A stretch of 64,000 nt of DNA from Cellulosimicrobium funkei. Lineage in GTDB: Bacteria; Actinomycetota; Actinomycetes; Actinomycetales; Cellulomonadaceae. The DNA lies in the NCBI RefSeq assembly GCF_004519295.1, contig NZ_SOZH01000006.1, positions 248,001 to 312,000 of the forward strand. The letters run 5' to 3'. The notes beneath the pieces are model-generated. The model saw only the letters and a program-made list of their open reading frames with translations. It made no database searches and was not told the DNA's origin. Below, piece after piece: positions 8,211-18,689 of this stretch. Every line of letters starts with the position of its first letter. The first letter of the stretch is position 1. The translations under genes and the position numbers were made by a program.

Positions 8211-9608
8211 GTGGCCGCAGCGCCCTCACCCACCGCCCGTCTCGACGCCGTCGTCTCCCTCGCCAAGCGGCGCGGGTTCGTCTTCCCCTCGGGCGAGATC
8301 TACGGCGGTACCCGCTCCGCGTGGGACTACGGGCCCCTGGGCACCGAGCTCAAGGAGAACATCAAGAAGCAGTGGTGGCGCGCGATGGTCACGAGCCGCG
8401 ACGACGTCGTGGGCCTCGACTCGTCCGTGATCCTGCCGCGCCAGGTGTGGGTCGCGTCGGGCCACGTGGGCGTCTTCACCGACCCGCTGACGGAGTGCCT
8501 GCACTGCCACAAGCGGTTCCGCGAGGACCAGATGATCGAGGAGTTCGAGGAGAAGAAGGGCCGCGCGCCCGAGGGCGGCCTCGCCGAGATCGTCTGCCCG
8601 AACTGCGGCACGCGCGGGCAGTGGACGGAGCCGCGCGACTTCAACATGATGCTCAAGACGTACCTCGGCCCCGTCGAGGACGAGTCGGGCCTGCACTACC
8701 TGCGCCCCGAGACGGCGCAGGGCATCTTCGTGAACTTCGCCAACGTCATGGGAGCGAGCCGCAAGAAGCCGCCGTTCGGCATCGGCCAGATCGGCAAGTC
8801 GTTCCGCAACGAGATCACGCCCGGCAACTTCATCTTCCGCACGCGCGAGTTCGAGCAGATGGAGATGGAGTTCTTCGTCGAGCCCGGCACGGACGCCGAG
8901 TGGCACCAGTACTGGATCGACACGCGCACCGACTGGTACGTGGACCTCGGCATCCAGCGCGACAACCTGCGCCTGTACGAGCACCCGCAGGAGAAGCTCT
9001 CGCACTACTCGACCCGCACGGTCGACATCGAGTACCGCTTCGGCTTCTCCGGCTCGGAGTGGGGCGAGCTCGAGGGCATCGCGAACCGCACCGACTTCGA
9101 CCTCAAGACGCACGCCGAGCACTCGGGCAAGGACCTGTCGTACTTCGACCAGACGAAGAACGAGCGCTGGGTGCCCTACGTCATCGAGCCGGCCGCGGGT
9201 CTCACGCGCTCGCTCATGGCGTTCCTCGTCGAGGCGTACACCGAGGACGAGGCGCCGAACGCGAAGGGCGGCGTGGACACGCGCACGGTCCTGCGCCTCG
9301 ACCACCGCCTCGCGCCGGTCAAGGCCGCCGTGCTCCCGCTGAGCCGCAACGAGCAGCTCTCGCCCAAGGCGAAGGACCTCGCGACGGAGCTCCGCAAGTA
9401 CTGGAACGTCGACTTCGACGACGCCGGCGCCATCGGCCGCCGGTACCGCCGCCAGGACGAGATCGGCACGCCGTTCTGCATCACGGTCGACTTCGACACG
9501 CTCGACGACCAGGCCGTGACGATCCGCCACCGCGACTCGATGAGCCAGGAGCGCGTCGCGCTCGACAAGGTCACCGAGTACCTCGCCGGGCACCTGCTCG
9601 GCGCCTGA
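8211..9608 (+). CDS. glyS: Glycyl-tRNA synthetase (dimeric type)
   Basis: Charges tRNA-Gly. This is the alpha2 class II enzyme (eukaryote/actinobacteria type). Motif 2 is seen as the [20 protein letters not shown] block and motif 3 in [14 protein letters not shown]; the zinc-like knuckle CLHC...CPNC lies in the catalytic insertion. The C-terminal anticodon-binding domain runs from [18 protein letters not shown]. Three starts are possible: GTG 8202, ATG 8205 and GTG 8211. The AGGAG at 8198-8202 favours GTG 8211, giving 465 aa. A TACGCT hexamer at 8119-8124 may be its -10. No T-box or glycine riboswitch fold is evident in the leader. Confidence 0.93.
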   Translation: MAAAPSPTARLDAVVSLAKRRGFVFPSGEIYGGTRSAWDYGPLGTELKENIKKQWWRAMVTSRDDVVGLDSSVILPRQVWVASGHVGVFTDPLTECLHCHKRFREDQMIEEFEEKKGRAPEGGLAEIVCPNCGTRGQWTEPRDFNMMLKTYLGPVEDESGLHYLRPETAQGIFVNFANVMGASRKKPPFGIGQIGKSFRNEITPGNFIFRTREFEQMEMEFFVEPGTDAEWHQYWIDTRTDWYVDLGIQRDNLRLYEHPQEKLSHYSTRTVDIEYRFGFSGSEWGELEGIANRTDFDLKTHAEHSGKDLSYFDQTKNERWVPYVIEPAAGLTRSLMAFLVEAYTEDEAPNAKGGVDTRTVLRLDHRLAPVKAAVLPLSRNEQLSPKAKDLATELRKYWNVDFDDAGAIGRRYRRQDEIGTPFCITVDFDTLDDQAVTIRHRDSMSQERVALDKVTEYLAGHLLGA

Positions 9609-9643
9609 CGCGTCACCGGCCCGGCGCACCGGCGCCGGGCACG

Positions 9644-9679
9644 CAGGAGGGGCGGGACCGTGCGGTCCCGCCCCTCCTG
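9644..9679. terminator. Bidirectional terminator between glyS and the 52-aa gene
   Basis: A 17-bp perfect GC-rich inverted repeat (9644-9660 with 9663-9679) lies 35 bp after the glyS stop and 40 bp from the stop of the convergent small gene. There is no T-tract on either side, as is usual in high-GC actinobacteria. Confidence 0.7.
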
Positions 9680-9719
9680 TCGCGTCTCGTCGGGACGCGT
9701 CGCCCCCAGCGGCCTCGCG

Positions 9720-9878
9720 CTAGCGGGCCGCCCCCTTAGCCCTGTTGAGCAGGCCGATCACCAGGCTCACGACGAGCACGATGATGCCGATCCAGATGAG
9801 GATCTTCGCGGCCTCGATGGCGACGCCGAGGATGAGGAGCACGGCGCCGACGATGACCAGGATGAGCCAGAGAGGCAT
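9720..9878 (-). CDS. Small hydrophobic membrane protein (52 aa)
   Basis: A 52-residue peptide that is almost entirely two hydrophobic segments: PLWLILVIVGAVLLILGVAI (residues 2-21) and ILIWIGIIVLVVSLVIGLL (27-45), ending in a basic tail NRAKGAAR. The ATG is supported by an AAAGGGA ribosome site about six bases upstream; longer in-frame starts to 10013 would run into the dusB promoter. Similar tiny two-helix proteins are widespread in actinobacteria and have no assigned role. It converges on glyS with a terminator between. Confidence 0.75.
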   Translation of the reverse strand: MPLWLILVIVGAVLLILGVAIEAAKILIWIGIIVLVVSLVIGLLNRAKGAAR

Positions 9879-9990
9879 GTCGTCCCTTTCGTCCGTGTCC
9901 GGCCTGGATTGCCGGACCTCCTCAACACTGCCACGACCGTACGCTGCTCGCTCGTCGAAACGGGCTCGTCGTGCAGCGGGAGCCGGGTGG

Positions 9991-9996
9991 GACAAT
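9991..9996 (+). promoter_or_regulatory. -10 element of leaderless dusB
   Basis: GACAAT lies seven bases before GTG 10004, the same hexamer as before recO. It favours GTG 10004 over ATG 9995, which falls inside this element. Confidence 0.5.
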
Positions 9997-10003
9997 GGAG
10001 CGC

Positions 10004-11230
10004 GTGACTGCACCCGCTCCTGCCCTCAGCACGACGACCGACCGCCCCGACCCGGGGACCGGTCCGCTCGTGGCGCCGCTGCGGATCGGCCCGATCGTCG
10101 TCCGGACGCCGGTGGTCCTCGCCCCGATGGCCGGCGTCACGAACCGCGCGTTCCGCACGCTGTGCCGCGAGGCCGGCGCGTCCGGCGGCGACGACCCCGG
10201 CCTCTACGTCGCCGAGATGGTCACGAGCCGCGCGCTCGTCGAGCGCAACCCCGAGGCGCTGCGCATCGTGACGTTCGGCGCGGACGAGACGCCGCGGTCC
10301 GCGCAGGTGTACGGCGTGGACCCCGCGACCGTCCGCGAGGCCGTGCGCATCATCGTCGCCGAGGACCGCGCCGACCACGTCGACCTGAACTTCGGCTGCC
10401 CGGTGCCCAAGGTCACGCGCAAGGGCGGGGGAGCGGCGCTGCCCTGGAAGCGCGACCTGTTCACCGCGATCGTGCAGGGCGCGGTCGAGGCCGCCCGCCC
10501 GTACGGGGTCCCCGTCACCGTGAAGATGCGCAAGGGCATCGACGACGACCACCTCACCTACCTCGAGGCCGGCCGCATCGCGGAGGGCCTGGGCGTCGCC
10601 GCCGTCGCGCTGCACGCGCGCACCGCCGCCGAGCACTACTCCGGCACGGCTGACTGGTCCGCGATCGCGCGTCTCAAGGAGGCCGTCACGAGCGTGCCGG
10701 TGCTCGGCAACGGCGACATCTGGTCGGCCGAGGACGCCGTGCGCATGGTGCGCGAGACCGGGTGCGACGGCGTCGTCGTCGGGCGCGGCTGCCAGGGCCG
10801 GCCGTGGCTGTTCGCCGACCTCGCCGCGGCGTTCGCGGGCCGCCCCGAGCGCGTGCGCCCCGGGCTCCGCGAGGTGGCCGGCACGATCTACCGCCACGGC
10901 GAGCTCATGATCGAGTACTTCGACGGCGACGAGGGCAAGGGCATGCGCGACCTGCGCAAGCACATGGCGTGGTACCTCAAGGGCTACGCGGTGGGCGGCG
11001 ACGCGCGCCGCGCGCTCGCGAAGGTCTCGACGCTCGCCGAGCTGCGCGCGCTGCTCGACGACCTCGACCAGGACGCGCCCTACCCCGGCGAGGCCGCCGA
11101 GGGGCAGCGCGGCCGGGCCGGGTCGCCCAAGACGCCGCACCTGCCGTACGGCTGGCTCGACTCGCGCGAGCTCGACGCCGAGCACGAGGAGCGCCTGCGC
11201 GAGGCCGAGCTGAGCGTCTCCGGCGGCTGA
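10004..11230 (+). CDS. dusB: tRNA-dihydrouridine synthase
   Basis: An FMN-dependent enzyme that reduces uridine to dihydrouridine in the tRNA D-loop. The TIM-barrel signature is complete: VLAPMAGVTNRAFR at the N-terminus, VDLNFGCPVPKVTRKGGGAA with the catalytic Cys, VTVKMRKG, LHARTAAEHYSG, and the phosphate-binding NGDIWS and GVVVGRGCQGRPWLF. At 408 aa it is longer than E. coli DusB because of a C-terminal extension common in actinobacteria. The start is set by the GACAAT hexamer. Confidence 0.94.
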   Translation: MTAPAPALSTTTDRPDPGTGPLVAPLRIGPIVVRTPVVLAPMAGVTNRAFRTLCREAGASGGDDPGLYVAEMVTSRALVERNPEALRIVTFGADETPRSAQVYGVDPATVREAVRIIVAEDRADHVDLNFGCPVPKVTRKGGGAALPWKRDLFTAIVQGAVEAARPYGVPVTVKMRKGIDDDHLTYLEAGRIAEGLGVAAVALHARTAAEHYSGTADWSAIARLKEAVTSVPVLGNGDIWSAEDAVRMVRETGCDGVVVGRGCQGRPWLFADLAAAFAGRPERVRPGLREVAGTIYRHGELMIEYFDGDEGKGMRDLRKHMAWYLKGYAVGGDARRALAKVSTLAELRALLDDLDQDAPYPGEAAEGQRGRAGSPKTPHLPYGWLDSRELDAEHEERLREAELSVSGG

Positions 11231-11309
11231 GCGCCGCCTCCTCCGCAGGCTGGGCGCCGCCTCCTCGCCGGCCGCCCGAGCGCGGCCCTGCACCGGCGGG
11301 ACGCAAAGA

Positions 11310-11346
11310 ACGACGGCCGGGACCCCCGCGGGGTCCCGGCCGTCGT
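11310..11346. terminator. Bidirectional terminator between dusB and the alpha-glucosidase gene
   Basis: A 17-bp perfect stem (11310-11326 with 11330-11346) with a 3-nt loop sits between two convergent genes, 80 bp after dusB and 20 bp after the minus-strand gene's stop. Confidence 0.75.
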
Positions 11347-11365
11347 GCACATGTAGCGGCGTCGG

Positions 11366-13219
<1,854 letters not shown>

Positions 13220-13322
13220 CGAGCTGTCGGTCCTCACGTACGTGGTGCTGGGGTTTTCAGGGGATCTTCCGGTGGTGGTCACTCGGCTGGCGGAGCGGGG
13301 TGTCGCCGACCCTCCGTCGAGT

Positions 13323-13334
13323 GTAAGCGCTTGC
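13323..13334. promoter_or_regulatory. LacI-type operator before the alpha-glucosidase
   Basis: GTAAGCGCTTGC has an 8-bp perfect palindromic core AAGCGCTT (13325-13332), the form bound by LacI/GalR-family regulators with a central CG. It lies between the start of the glucosidase and the end of the LacI gene. Confidence 0.6.
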
Positions 13335-13400
13335 GGTGCGGTGTCGACGAGGGGTCGGCGGACGCCCGCAGCGAGGTGCGTGGACTTCCGGGCGCCGGTC

Positions 13401-14477
13401 TCAGGCGGTCGGCGAGCCCGCCGCGGCGACCGTGCTCGCGTCCGTCGCGGACGCCGCGCGGGCCGGGGCGGCCCCGGTCGAGTCGCGGACGATGAGCTCC
13501 GGCTGGAAGAGGAGCTCGGTCCGCGGTGCCCGCTCGCCCGCGATCTCCGTGAGGAGCGCGCTCACGGCGGCGTGCGCCATGGCGCTCACGGGCTGGCGCA
13601 CCGTGGTGAGCGGCGGGTCGGTGAAGGCGATGAGGGGCGAGTCGTCGTAGCCGAGCACCGAGACGTCCTGCGGCACGCGCAGCCCGCGCGAGCGCGCCGC
13701 GCGGATGGCGCCGAGCGCCATGAGGTCGGAGCCGCAGACGATCGCGGTGTGGCCCGAGTCGATGAGCTCGCCGCCCGCGGCCTGGCCGCCCTCGACGGTG
13801 TAGAGCGTCACGACGACGTGCTGGGCAACCTCCGCCTCGTCGGCGACGAGACCGTGCCGCACGAGCGACTCGGCGAAGCTCGCGAGCTTGCGCTGCGCGG
13901 GGACGAAGCGGTCGGGGCCGATCGCGAGGCCGACGCTGCGGTGCCCGAGCGAGACGAGGTGCCGCACCGAGAGCTCGACGCTCGCGACGTCGTCGGGCGA
14001 GACGAACGGGGCGTCGATGCCCTCGGCGAAGCCGTTGACCAGGACGATCGGGATCCCCCTGCTGCGCAGCCGCTCGTAGCGCTCGTGGCTCGCCTGGGTG
14101 TCCGCGTGCAGGCCGGAGACGAAGACGATGCCGTCGACCGCGTGGTCCATGAGCATGTCGACGTAGTCGTCCTCCGTGGTCCCGCCCGGCGACTGCGTGC
14201 ACAGCAGCGGCGTGTACCCGTGCTCGGACAGGAGCGACTCGATCGTCTGGGCGAACGCGGGGAAGACGGGGTTCGTCAGCTCCGGGACGACGAGGCCGAC
14301 GAGGCCGGCGGAGCGGGTGCGCAGCGTCGACGGTCGCTCGTAGCCCAGCACGTCGAGCGCGGCGAGCACCGCCTGGCGGGTCTCGCTCGCGACGCCGGGC
14401 TTGCCGTTGAGGACGCGCGAGACCGTCGCCGTGGAGACGCCTGCCTGGGCGGCGAGATCACTGAGACGGGTACGCAC
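13401..14477 (-). CDS. LacI family repressor of maltodextrin genes
   Basis: A 358-residue LacI/GalR regulator. The HTH and hinge are canonical: RLSDLAAQAGVSTATVSRVLNGKPGV. The periplasmic-binding-like domain follows (GLVVPELTNPVFPAFAQTIE, DGIVFVSG, SVLGYDDSPLIAFTDPPLTTVRQP). GTG 14477 was chosen because the in-phase codon lies seven bases after a TACGCT hexamer; the nearby ATG is out of frame. Operators before both flanking arms (13323-13334; 14603-14640) and the gene content point to a maltose- or maltodextrin-responsive repressor (MalR-type), with the inducer inferred only from context. Confidence 0.9.
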   Translation of the reverse strand: MRTRLSDLAAQAGVSTATVSRVLNGKPGVASETRQAVLAALDVLGYERPSTLRTRSAGLVGLVVPELTNPVFPAFAQTIESLLSEHGYTPLLCTQSPGGTTEDDYVDMLMDHAVDGIVFVSGLHADTQASHERYERLRSRGIPIVLVNGFAEGIDAPFVSPDDVASVELSVRHLVSLGHRSVGLAIGPDRFVPAQRKLASFAESLVRHGLVADEAEVAQHVVVTLYTVEGGQAAGGELIDSGHTAIVCGSDLMALGAIRAARSRGLRVPQDVSVLGYDDSPLIAFTDPPLTTVRQPVSAMAHAAVSALLTEIAGERAPRTELLFQPELIVRDSTGAAPARAASATDASTVAAAGSPTA

Positions 14478-14484
14478 ATGGGGC

Positions 14485-14490
14485 AGCGTA
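14485..14490 (-). promoter_or_regulatory. -10 element of the leaderless LacI gene
   Basis: TACGCT on the minus strand, seven bases before GTG 14477. Confidence 0.5.
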
Positions 14491-14602
14491 GGGGACACCG
14501 GACCTCCTCGTCCTGGTCGTCCGGTCGGCGAGCCGCGATCCCCTGTGCGGAGGCGCGCGGACCCGTCGGCCGGCGGAGGCGGGTGGGCGCCGGTCGACGC
14601 CC

Positions 14603-14616
14603 TGCAAAGCGTTGCA
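14603..14616. promoter_or_regulatory. LacI-type operator 1 before malE
   Basis: TGCAAAGCGTTGCA is a 14-bp palindrome with perfect TGCAA/TTGCA arms and one mismatched pair in the centre. It lies between the divergent repressor and transporter genes. Confidence 0.65.
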
Positions 14617-14626
14617 TGAAAGTTAC

Positions 14627-14640
14627 CGCAACGACTTGCA
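14627..14640. promoter_or_regulatory. LacI-type operator 2 before malE
   Basis: CGCAACGACTTGCA keeps the GCAA...TTGC arms of the first operator, 24 bp away, about two helical turns. It overlaps the proposed -35 TTGCAC, so binding would block transcription. Confidence 0.5.
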
Positions 14641-14665
14641 CCTGTGCCACCTCCCGCTCTACCGT
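14636..14665 (+). promoter_or_regulatory. Promoter of malEFG
   Basis: TTGCAC (14636-14641) and TACCGT (14660-14665) are separated by 18 bp. The leader to malE would be about 70 nt. Confidence 0.5.
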
Positions 14666-14741
14666 CGTGCCCATCAGGGTCCGGCGCCGGTGCCAACGCC
14701 GGAGCGGGCCGCCCATCACGACACGCTTGGAGTGACCACTG

Positions 14742-15974
14742 ATGCGACGGAGCATCCTTCTTGCCGCCGCGCTGACCACGACGCTGGCGCTGACCGCCTG
14801 CTCGTCCGGCGGCTCGGGCGACGAGACCACCGACGAGCCGAGCGCCGAGGGTTCGTCCGCCGGTGGCTCGCTGACCGTCTGGGTCGACGAGACCCGTCAG
14901 GACGCCGTGACCGCGGCGGCCGAGTCGTTCGAGACCGAGACGGGCACGACGGTCGACGTCGTGCTGAAGAACTTCGAGGACATCCGGGCGGACTTCCTCG
15001 CCCAGGTCCCGACGGGCGAGGGCCCTGACATCACCGTCGGCGCCCACGACTGGCTGGGCGAGCTCACGACGAACGGCGTCGTGGCGCCGCTCGAGCTCGG
15101 GGACAAGGCGGCCGAGTTCGAGGACGTCTCCATCGAGGCGTTCACGCAGGACGGCCAGGTCTACGGCCTGCCCTACGCGATCGAGAACATCGCCCTCATC
15201 CGCAACACCGCGCTCGCGCCGACCGCCCCCGCCACGTGGGACGAGGCCGTGGCCGCGGGCCAGGCCGCCGGGACGCAGTTCCCGATCCTGGTCCAGTCGG
15301 ACGGCGACAAGGGTGACCCGTACACCCACTACCCGTTCCAGACGTCGTTCGGCGCCCCTGTCTTCGCGCAGAACGAGGACGGCAGCTACTCGTCCGAGCT
15401 CGCGATGGGCGGCCCCGAGGGCCAGGCGTTCGCGCAGTGGCTCGGCGCCCAGGGTGCGGCCGGCGTGCTCAGCCAGGACACGACCTACGACATCGCCGTC
15501 GAGGCGTTCAAGAACGGCCAGTCGCCGTTCATCGTCGGCGGTCCGTGGATGATCGACTCGTTCGAGGGCCTCGACCTGTCGATCGACCCGATCCCCACCG
15601 CGGGCGGCCAGCCCGCGCAGCCGTTCGTCGGCGTCCAGGGCTTCTACCTGAGCGCGGAGAGCGACAACGCGATCGTCGCGAACGACTTCCTCGTGAACTT
15701 CCTGTCCACCGAGGAGGCGCAGCTCGCGCTGTACGAGGCGGGCAACCGTCCGCCGGCGCTGACCGCCGCCGCCGACACCGCCGCCGCGGACGACCCGATC
15801 GTCGCGGGCTTCCGCGCCGTGGGTGCCGAGGCCGTGCCGATGCCGTCGATCCCCGAGATGGCTGCCGTGTGGAGCTTCTGGGGCGTCACCGAGGCGGCGA
15901 TCGTCGCCGGTGCCGACCCGGTCTCGAGCTGGGACAAGATGATCGCCGACATCCAGGGCGCGATCGACTCCTGA
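14742..15974 (+). CDS. malE: Maltodextrin ABC transporter substrate-binding lipoprotein
   Basis: A family 1 solute-binding protein of 410 aa anchored outside the membrane. The signal peptide ends in lipobox LTAC (Cys20), followed by a Ser/Gly/Glu linker. Mature motifs match maltose-binding proteins: LTVWVDETRQDAV at the N-terminus, GPDITVGAHDWLGEL, VYGLPYAIENIALIRN, YPFQTSFGAPVF and the C-terminal VWSFWGVTEAAIV. A good match to E. coli MalE in layout. It is the first gene of malE-malF-malG plus a GH13 gene, under LacI operators; a strong hairpin after its stop may make it the most expressed. Confidence 0.92.
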   Translation: MRRSILLAAALTTTLALTACSSGGSGDETTDEPSAEGSSAGGSLTVWVDETRQDAVTAAAESFETETGTTVDVVLKNFEDIRADFLAQVPTGEGPDITVGAHDWLGELTTNGVVAPLELGDKAAEFEDVSIEAFTQDGQVYGLPYAIENIALIRNTALAPTAPATWDEAVAAGQAAGTQFPILVQSDGDKGDPYTHYPFQTSFGAPVFAQNEDGSYSSELAMGGPEGQAFAQWLGAQGAAGVLSQDTTYDIAVEAFKNGQSPFIVGGPWMIDSFEGLDLSIDPIPTAGGQPAQPFVGVQGFYLSAESDNAIVANDFLVNFLSTEEAQLALYEAGNRPPALTAAADTAAADDPIVAGFRAVGAEAVPMPSIPEMAAVWSFWGVTEAAIVAGADPVSSWDKMIADIQGAIDS

Positions 15975-15988
15975 TCCGGGTGCAGCCC

Positions 15989-16027
15989 GCCGTCGCGGTG
16001 CGCAGGGCTCCTGCGCACCGCGACGGC
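15989..16027 (+). terminator. Intra-operon hairpin after malE
   Basis: An 18-bp perfect stem (15989-16006 with 16010-16027) and a 3-nt loop lies in the 151-bp gap between malE and malF. It has no T-tract. It could reduce read-through or protect the malE message end, giving excess binding protein over permease. Confidence 0.65.
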
Positions 16028-16125
16028 GCGTCCCCACCTCCGGCCCGGAACGGGCCGCGACACAGCACGACGACACTCCAGAAGACGCAGCACCCCGCGC
16101 GTCCGACGACCTCGGAGGCACCACG

Positions 16126-17772
16126 ATGTCCGCCCCTCAGACCACGGCCGGCGACGAGCGCGTCGGCACCTCCGGAGCCGACGGCCCGCCGCCGCGCGGC
16201 GAGCGCCGCCTGCGGCCGCGCGACGCCTCGCACGCGCGCGACTACGGGCCCGGGTTCTTCGTCAAGCTCGCCCTCATGGCGGTCGTGGACGCGCTCGGCG
16301 TGTACGTGGTCTGGTCGGCGTGGACGGCCGGCTCGTACGGCATCCTCGCCGCGACGCTCGCGCTGCTCGTCGCGGCGAACTGGGTGTACTTCTCGAAGCG
16401 GTCCCTGCCGCTGAAGTACATCCTGCCCGGCCTGATCTTCCTGCTCGTCTACCAGATCTTCGTCGTCGGGTACACGGGCTACGTGGCGTTCACCAACTAC
16501 GGGACGGGCCACAACTCGACGAAGGAGCAGGCGGTCTCCGCGCTGCTCGTCCAGAACGAGCGCCGGGTCGAGGGCTCGGCGTCGTCCGCGCTGACCGTCG
16601 TGGAGGACGGCGACGCGCTCGGGTTCGCGGTCGTCACCGACGACGGCGAGGTCGAGGCCGGCACGGCCGACCGGCCGCTGTCCGTCGTCGACGGCGCGAC
16701 CGTCGAGGACGGCCGCGCGACCGAGGTTCCCGGGTACACGGTCGTGCCGCGCGACCAGGTGCTGCAGCGCCAGGCCGAGGTGACCGAGCTGCGCGTCCCC
16801 GTCTCGGACGACCCCGAGGACGGCTCGATCCGCACCACCGACGCCCGTACCGGCTACGTGTACACGTCCGCCCTCGAGTGGGACGCGGCGGCGGACACGA
16901 TGACCGACACCACGACGGGCACGGTCTACACGCCGAACGACGAGGGCCAGTTCCAGGCGCCCGACGGCTCGACCCTCGCGGTCGGGTGGCGCGTCCCGGT
17001 CGGGTTCGACAACTTCGTCACCGCGTTCTCGGACGCCCGCTACGCCCAGCCGTTCGTCGAGATCCTGGTGTGGACGTTCGTGTTCGCGATCGGCTCGGTC
17101 GCCACGACGTTCCTGCTCGGCCTGTTCCTCGCGATCGTCTTCAACGACACCCGGATGCGCGGGCGCAAGGTCTACCGGACGCTCATGATCCTGCCGTACG
17201 CGATCCCGGGCTTCCTCGCGGCGCTGCTGTGGTCGGGGCTGCTCAACACGCGGTTCGGGTTCATCAACGAGGTGATCCTGGGCGGCGCGCACATCCCGTG
17301 GCTCACCGACCCCTGGCTCGCGAAGCTGTCCGTGCTCGGCGTGAACCTGTGGCTGGGCTTCCCCTACATGTTCCTCATCTGCACGGGCGCCCTGCAGTCC
17401 TTGCCGTCCGACGTCATGGAGGCCGCGAAGATCGACGGCGCGGGCCGCTGGACCACGTGGCGCGCGATCACGCTGCCGCTGCTGCTCATCTCGACCGCGC
17501 CGCTGCTCATCTCGTCGTTCGCCTTCAACTTCAACAACTTCACCCTGATCTACATGCTCACCGGGGGCGGGCCACGCTTCGCCGACGCGTCCGTGCCGCT
17601 CGGCCACACGGACATCCTCATCTCGATGGTGTACTCGATCTCCGGCGTCGACGGCTCGGCGCAGAAGGACTTCGGGCTCGCGAGCGCCCTGTCGATCGTC
17701 ATCTTCGTCATCGTGGGGACGATCTCGGCCATCGCCTTCCGCAGCACGCGCAAGTTCGAGGAGATCAGCTGA
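16126..17772 (+). CDS. malF: Maltodextrin ABC transporter permease MalF
   Basis: A 548-residue membrane subunit. After a polar 45-residue N-terminus come membrane segments (VKLALMAVVDALGVYVVW, GILAATLALLVAANWVYF, YILPGLIFLLVYQIFVVGY), then a large extracytoplasmic region of about 160 residues, comparable to the P2 loop of E. coli MalF, and the C-terminal transport domain. The EAA loop reads MEAAKIDGAGRWTTWRAITLP and would dock an ATPase. The long loop is what separates MalF from other sugar permeases. Gap to malG is one base. Confidence 0.92.
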   Translation: MSAPQTTAGDERVGTSGADGPPPRGERRLRPRDASHARDYGPGFFVKLALMAVVDALGVYVVWSAWTAGSYGILAATLALLVAANWVYFSKRSLPLKYILPGLIFLLVYQIFVVGYTGYVAFTNYGTGHNSTKEQAVSALLVQNERRVEGSASSALTVVEDGDALGFAVVTDDGEVEAGTADRPLSVVDGATVEDGRATEVPGYTVVPRDQVLQRQAEVTELRVPVSDDPEDGSIRTTDARTGYVYTSALEWDAAADTMTDTTTGTVYTPNDEGQFQAPDGSTLAVGWRVPVGFDNFVTAFSDARYAQPFVEILVWTFVFAIGSVATTFLLGLFLAIVFNDTRMRGRKVYRTLMILPYAIPGFLAALLWSGLLNTRFGFINEVILGGAHIPWLTDPWLAKLSVLGVNLWLGFPYMFLICTGALQSLPSDVMEAAKIDGAGRWTTWRAITLPLLLISTAPLLISSFAFNFNNFTLIYMLTGGGPRFADASVPLGHTDILISMVYSISGVDGSAQKDFGLASALSIVIFVIVGTISAIAFRSTRKFEEIS

Positions 17773-17773
17773 C

Positions 17774-18685
17774 ATGGCGACCACCCAGGCACCCCCCGTC
17801 GTCGGCGGCACCGCCGTCCCGGCGTCCCGGAACCGCATGCGCCCGGGGCGCTGGTTCTCCGAGCTGGGCTGGCGGCACGTCGTCGGCGTGATCGCCGTCG
17901 TCTACGCCGCGTTCCCGCTCGTGTACGTCCTGTCGGCGTCGCTGTCGGAGAACGGGACGCTCACCGGCTCCAACTCGCTGTTCTCCGACGTGAGCACCGC
18001 GAACTACGCCCAGCTCGGCACCACGATGTTCTGGACGTGGATGGGCAACACGCTCGTCATCGCGGTCGCGACGTCGGTCGGCACCGTGCTCATGGGCGCG
18101 GCGGCGGCGTACGCGTTCTCGCGGTTCCGCTTCAGCGGCCGGCGCGCCGGCCTCACGTCCCTGCTGATCATCCAGATGTTCCCGCAGATGCTCGCGTTCG
18201 TCGCGATCTTCCTGCTGCTCATCTCGCTCGGGAACGTCGTGCCGGTCCTCGGCCTCAACAGCAAGATCGCGCTCGTCGCGGTGTATCTCGGCGGTGCCCT
18301 GGGCGTGAACACGTTCCTCATGTACGGGTTCTTCAACACCGTGCCGCGCGAGCTCGACGAGGCCGCGAAGATCGACGGCGCGACCCACACGCAGATCTAC
18401 TGGACGATCATCCTGCGCCTCGTCGCGCCGATCCTCGCCGTGGTCGCGCTGCTGTCGTTCATCAGCACGTTCGGCGAGTTCATCATCGCGCGCATCGTGC
18501 TGTCGTCCGAGAGCAACTGGACCCTCGCGGTCGGGCTGTACGGGTGGGTGTCGTCGCTCAAGGAGGCCAACTGGGGCCTCTTCACGGCCGGTGCCGTCAT
18601 CTCGGCGCTGCCCGTGCTCGCCCTGTTCCTCTACCTGCAGAAGTACATCGTGGGCGGCCTCACGGCCGGCTCCGTGAAGGGCTGA
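17774..18685 (+). CDS. malG: Maltodextrin ABC transporter permease MalG
   Basis: The partner permease, 303 aa, with about six membrane segments, starting at HVVGVIAVVYAAFPLVYVL. The EAA motif is DEAAKIDGATHTQIYWTIILRL. The C-terminus GGLTAGSVKG is the typical MalG end. It starts one base after malF and is followed four bases later by a GH13 gene. No ATPase gene is in the cluster, so a shared MsiK-type ATPase elsewhere must energise it (known in streptomycetes; inferred here). Confidence 0.93.
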   Translation: MATTQAPPVVGGTAVPASRNRMRPGRWFSELGWRHVVGVIAVVYAAFPLVYVLSASLSENGTLTGSNSLFSDVSTANYAQLGTTMFWTWMGNTLVIAVATSVGTVLMGAAAAYAFSRFRFSGRRAGLTSLLIIQMFPQMLAFVAIFLLLISLGNVVPVLGLNSKIALVAVYLGGALGVNTFLMYGFFNTVPRELDEAAKIDGATHTQIYWTIILRLVAPILAVVALLSFISTFGEFIIARIVLSSESNWTLAVGLYGWVSSLKEANWGLFTAGAVISALPVLALFLYLQKYIVGGLTAGSVKG

Positions 18686-18689
18686 CCGC

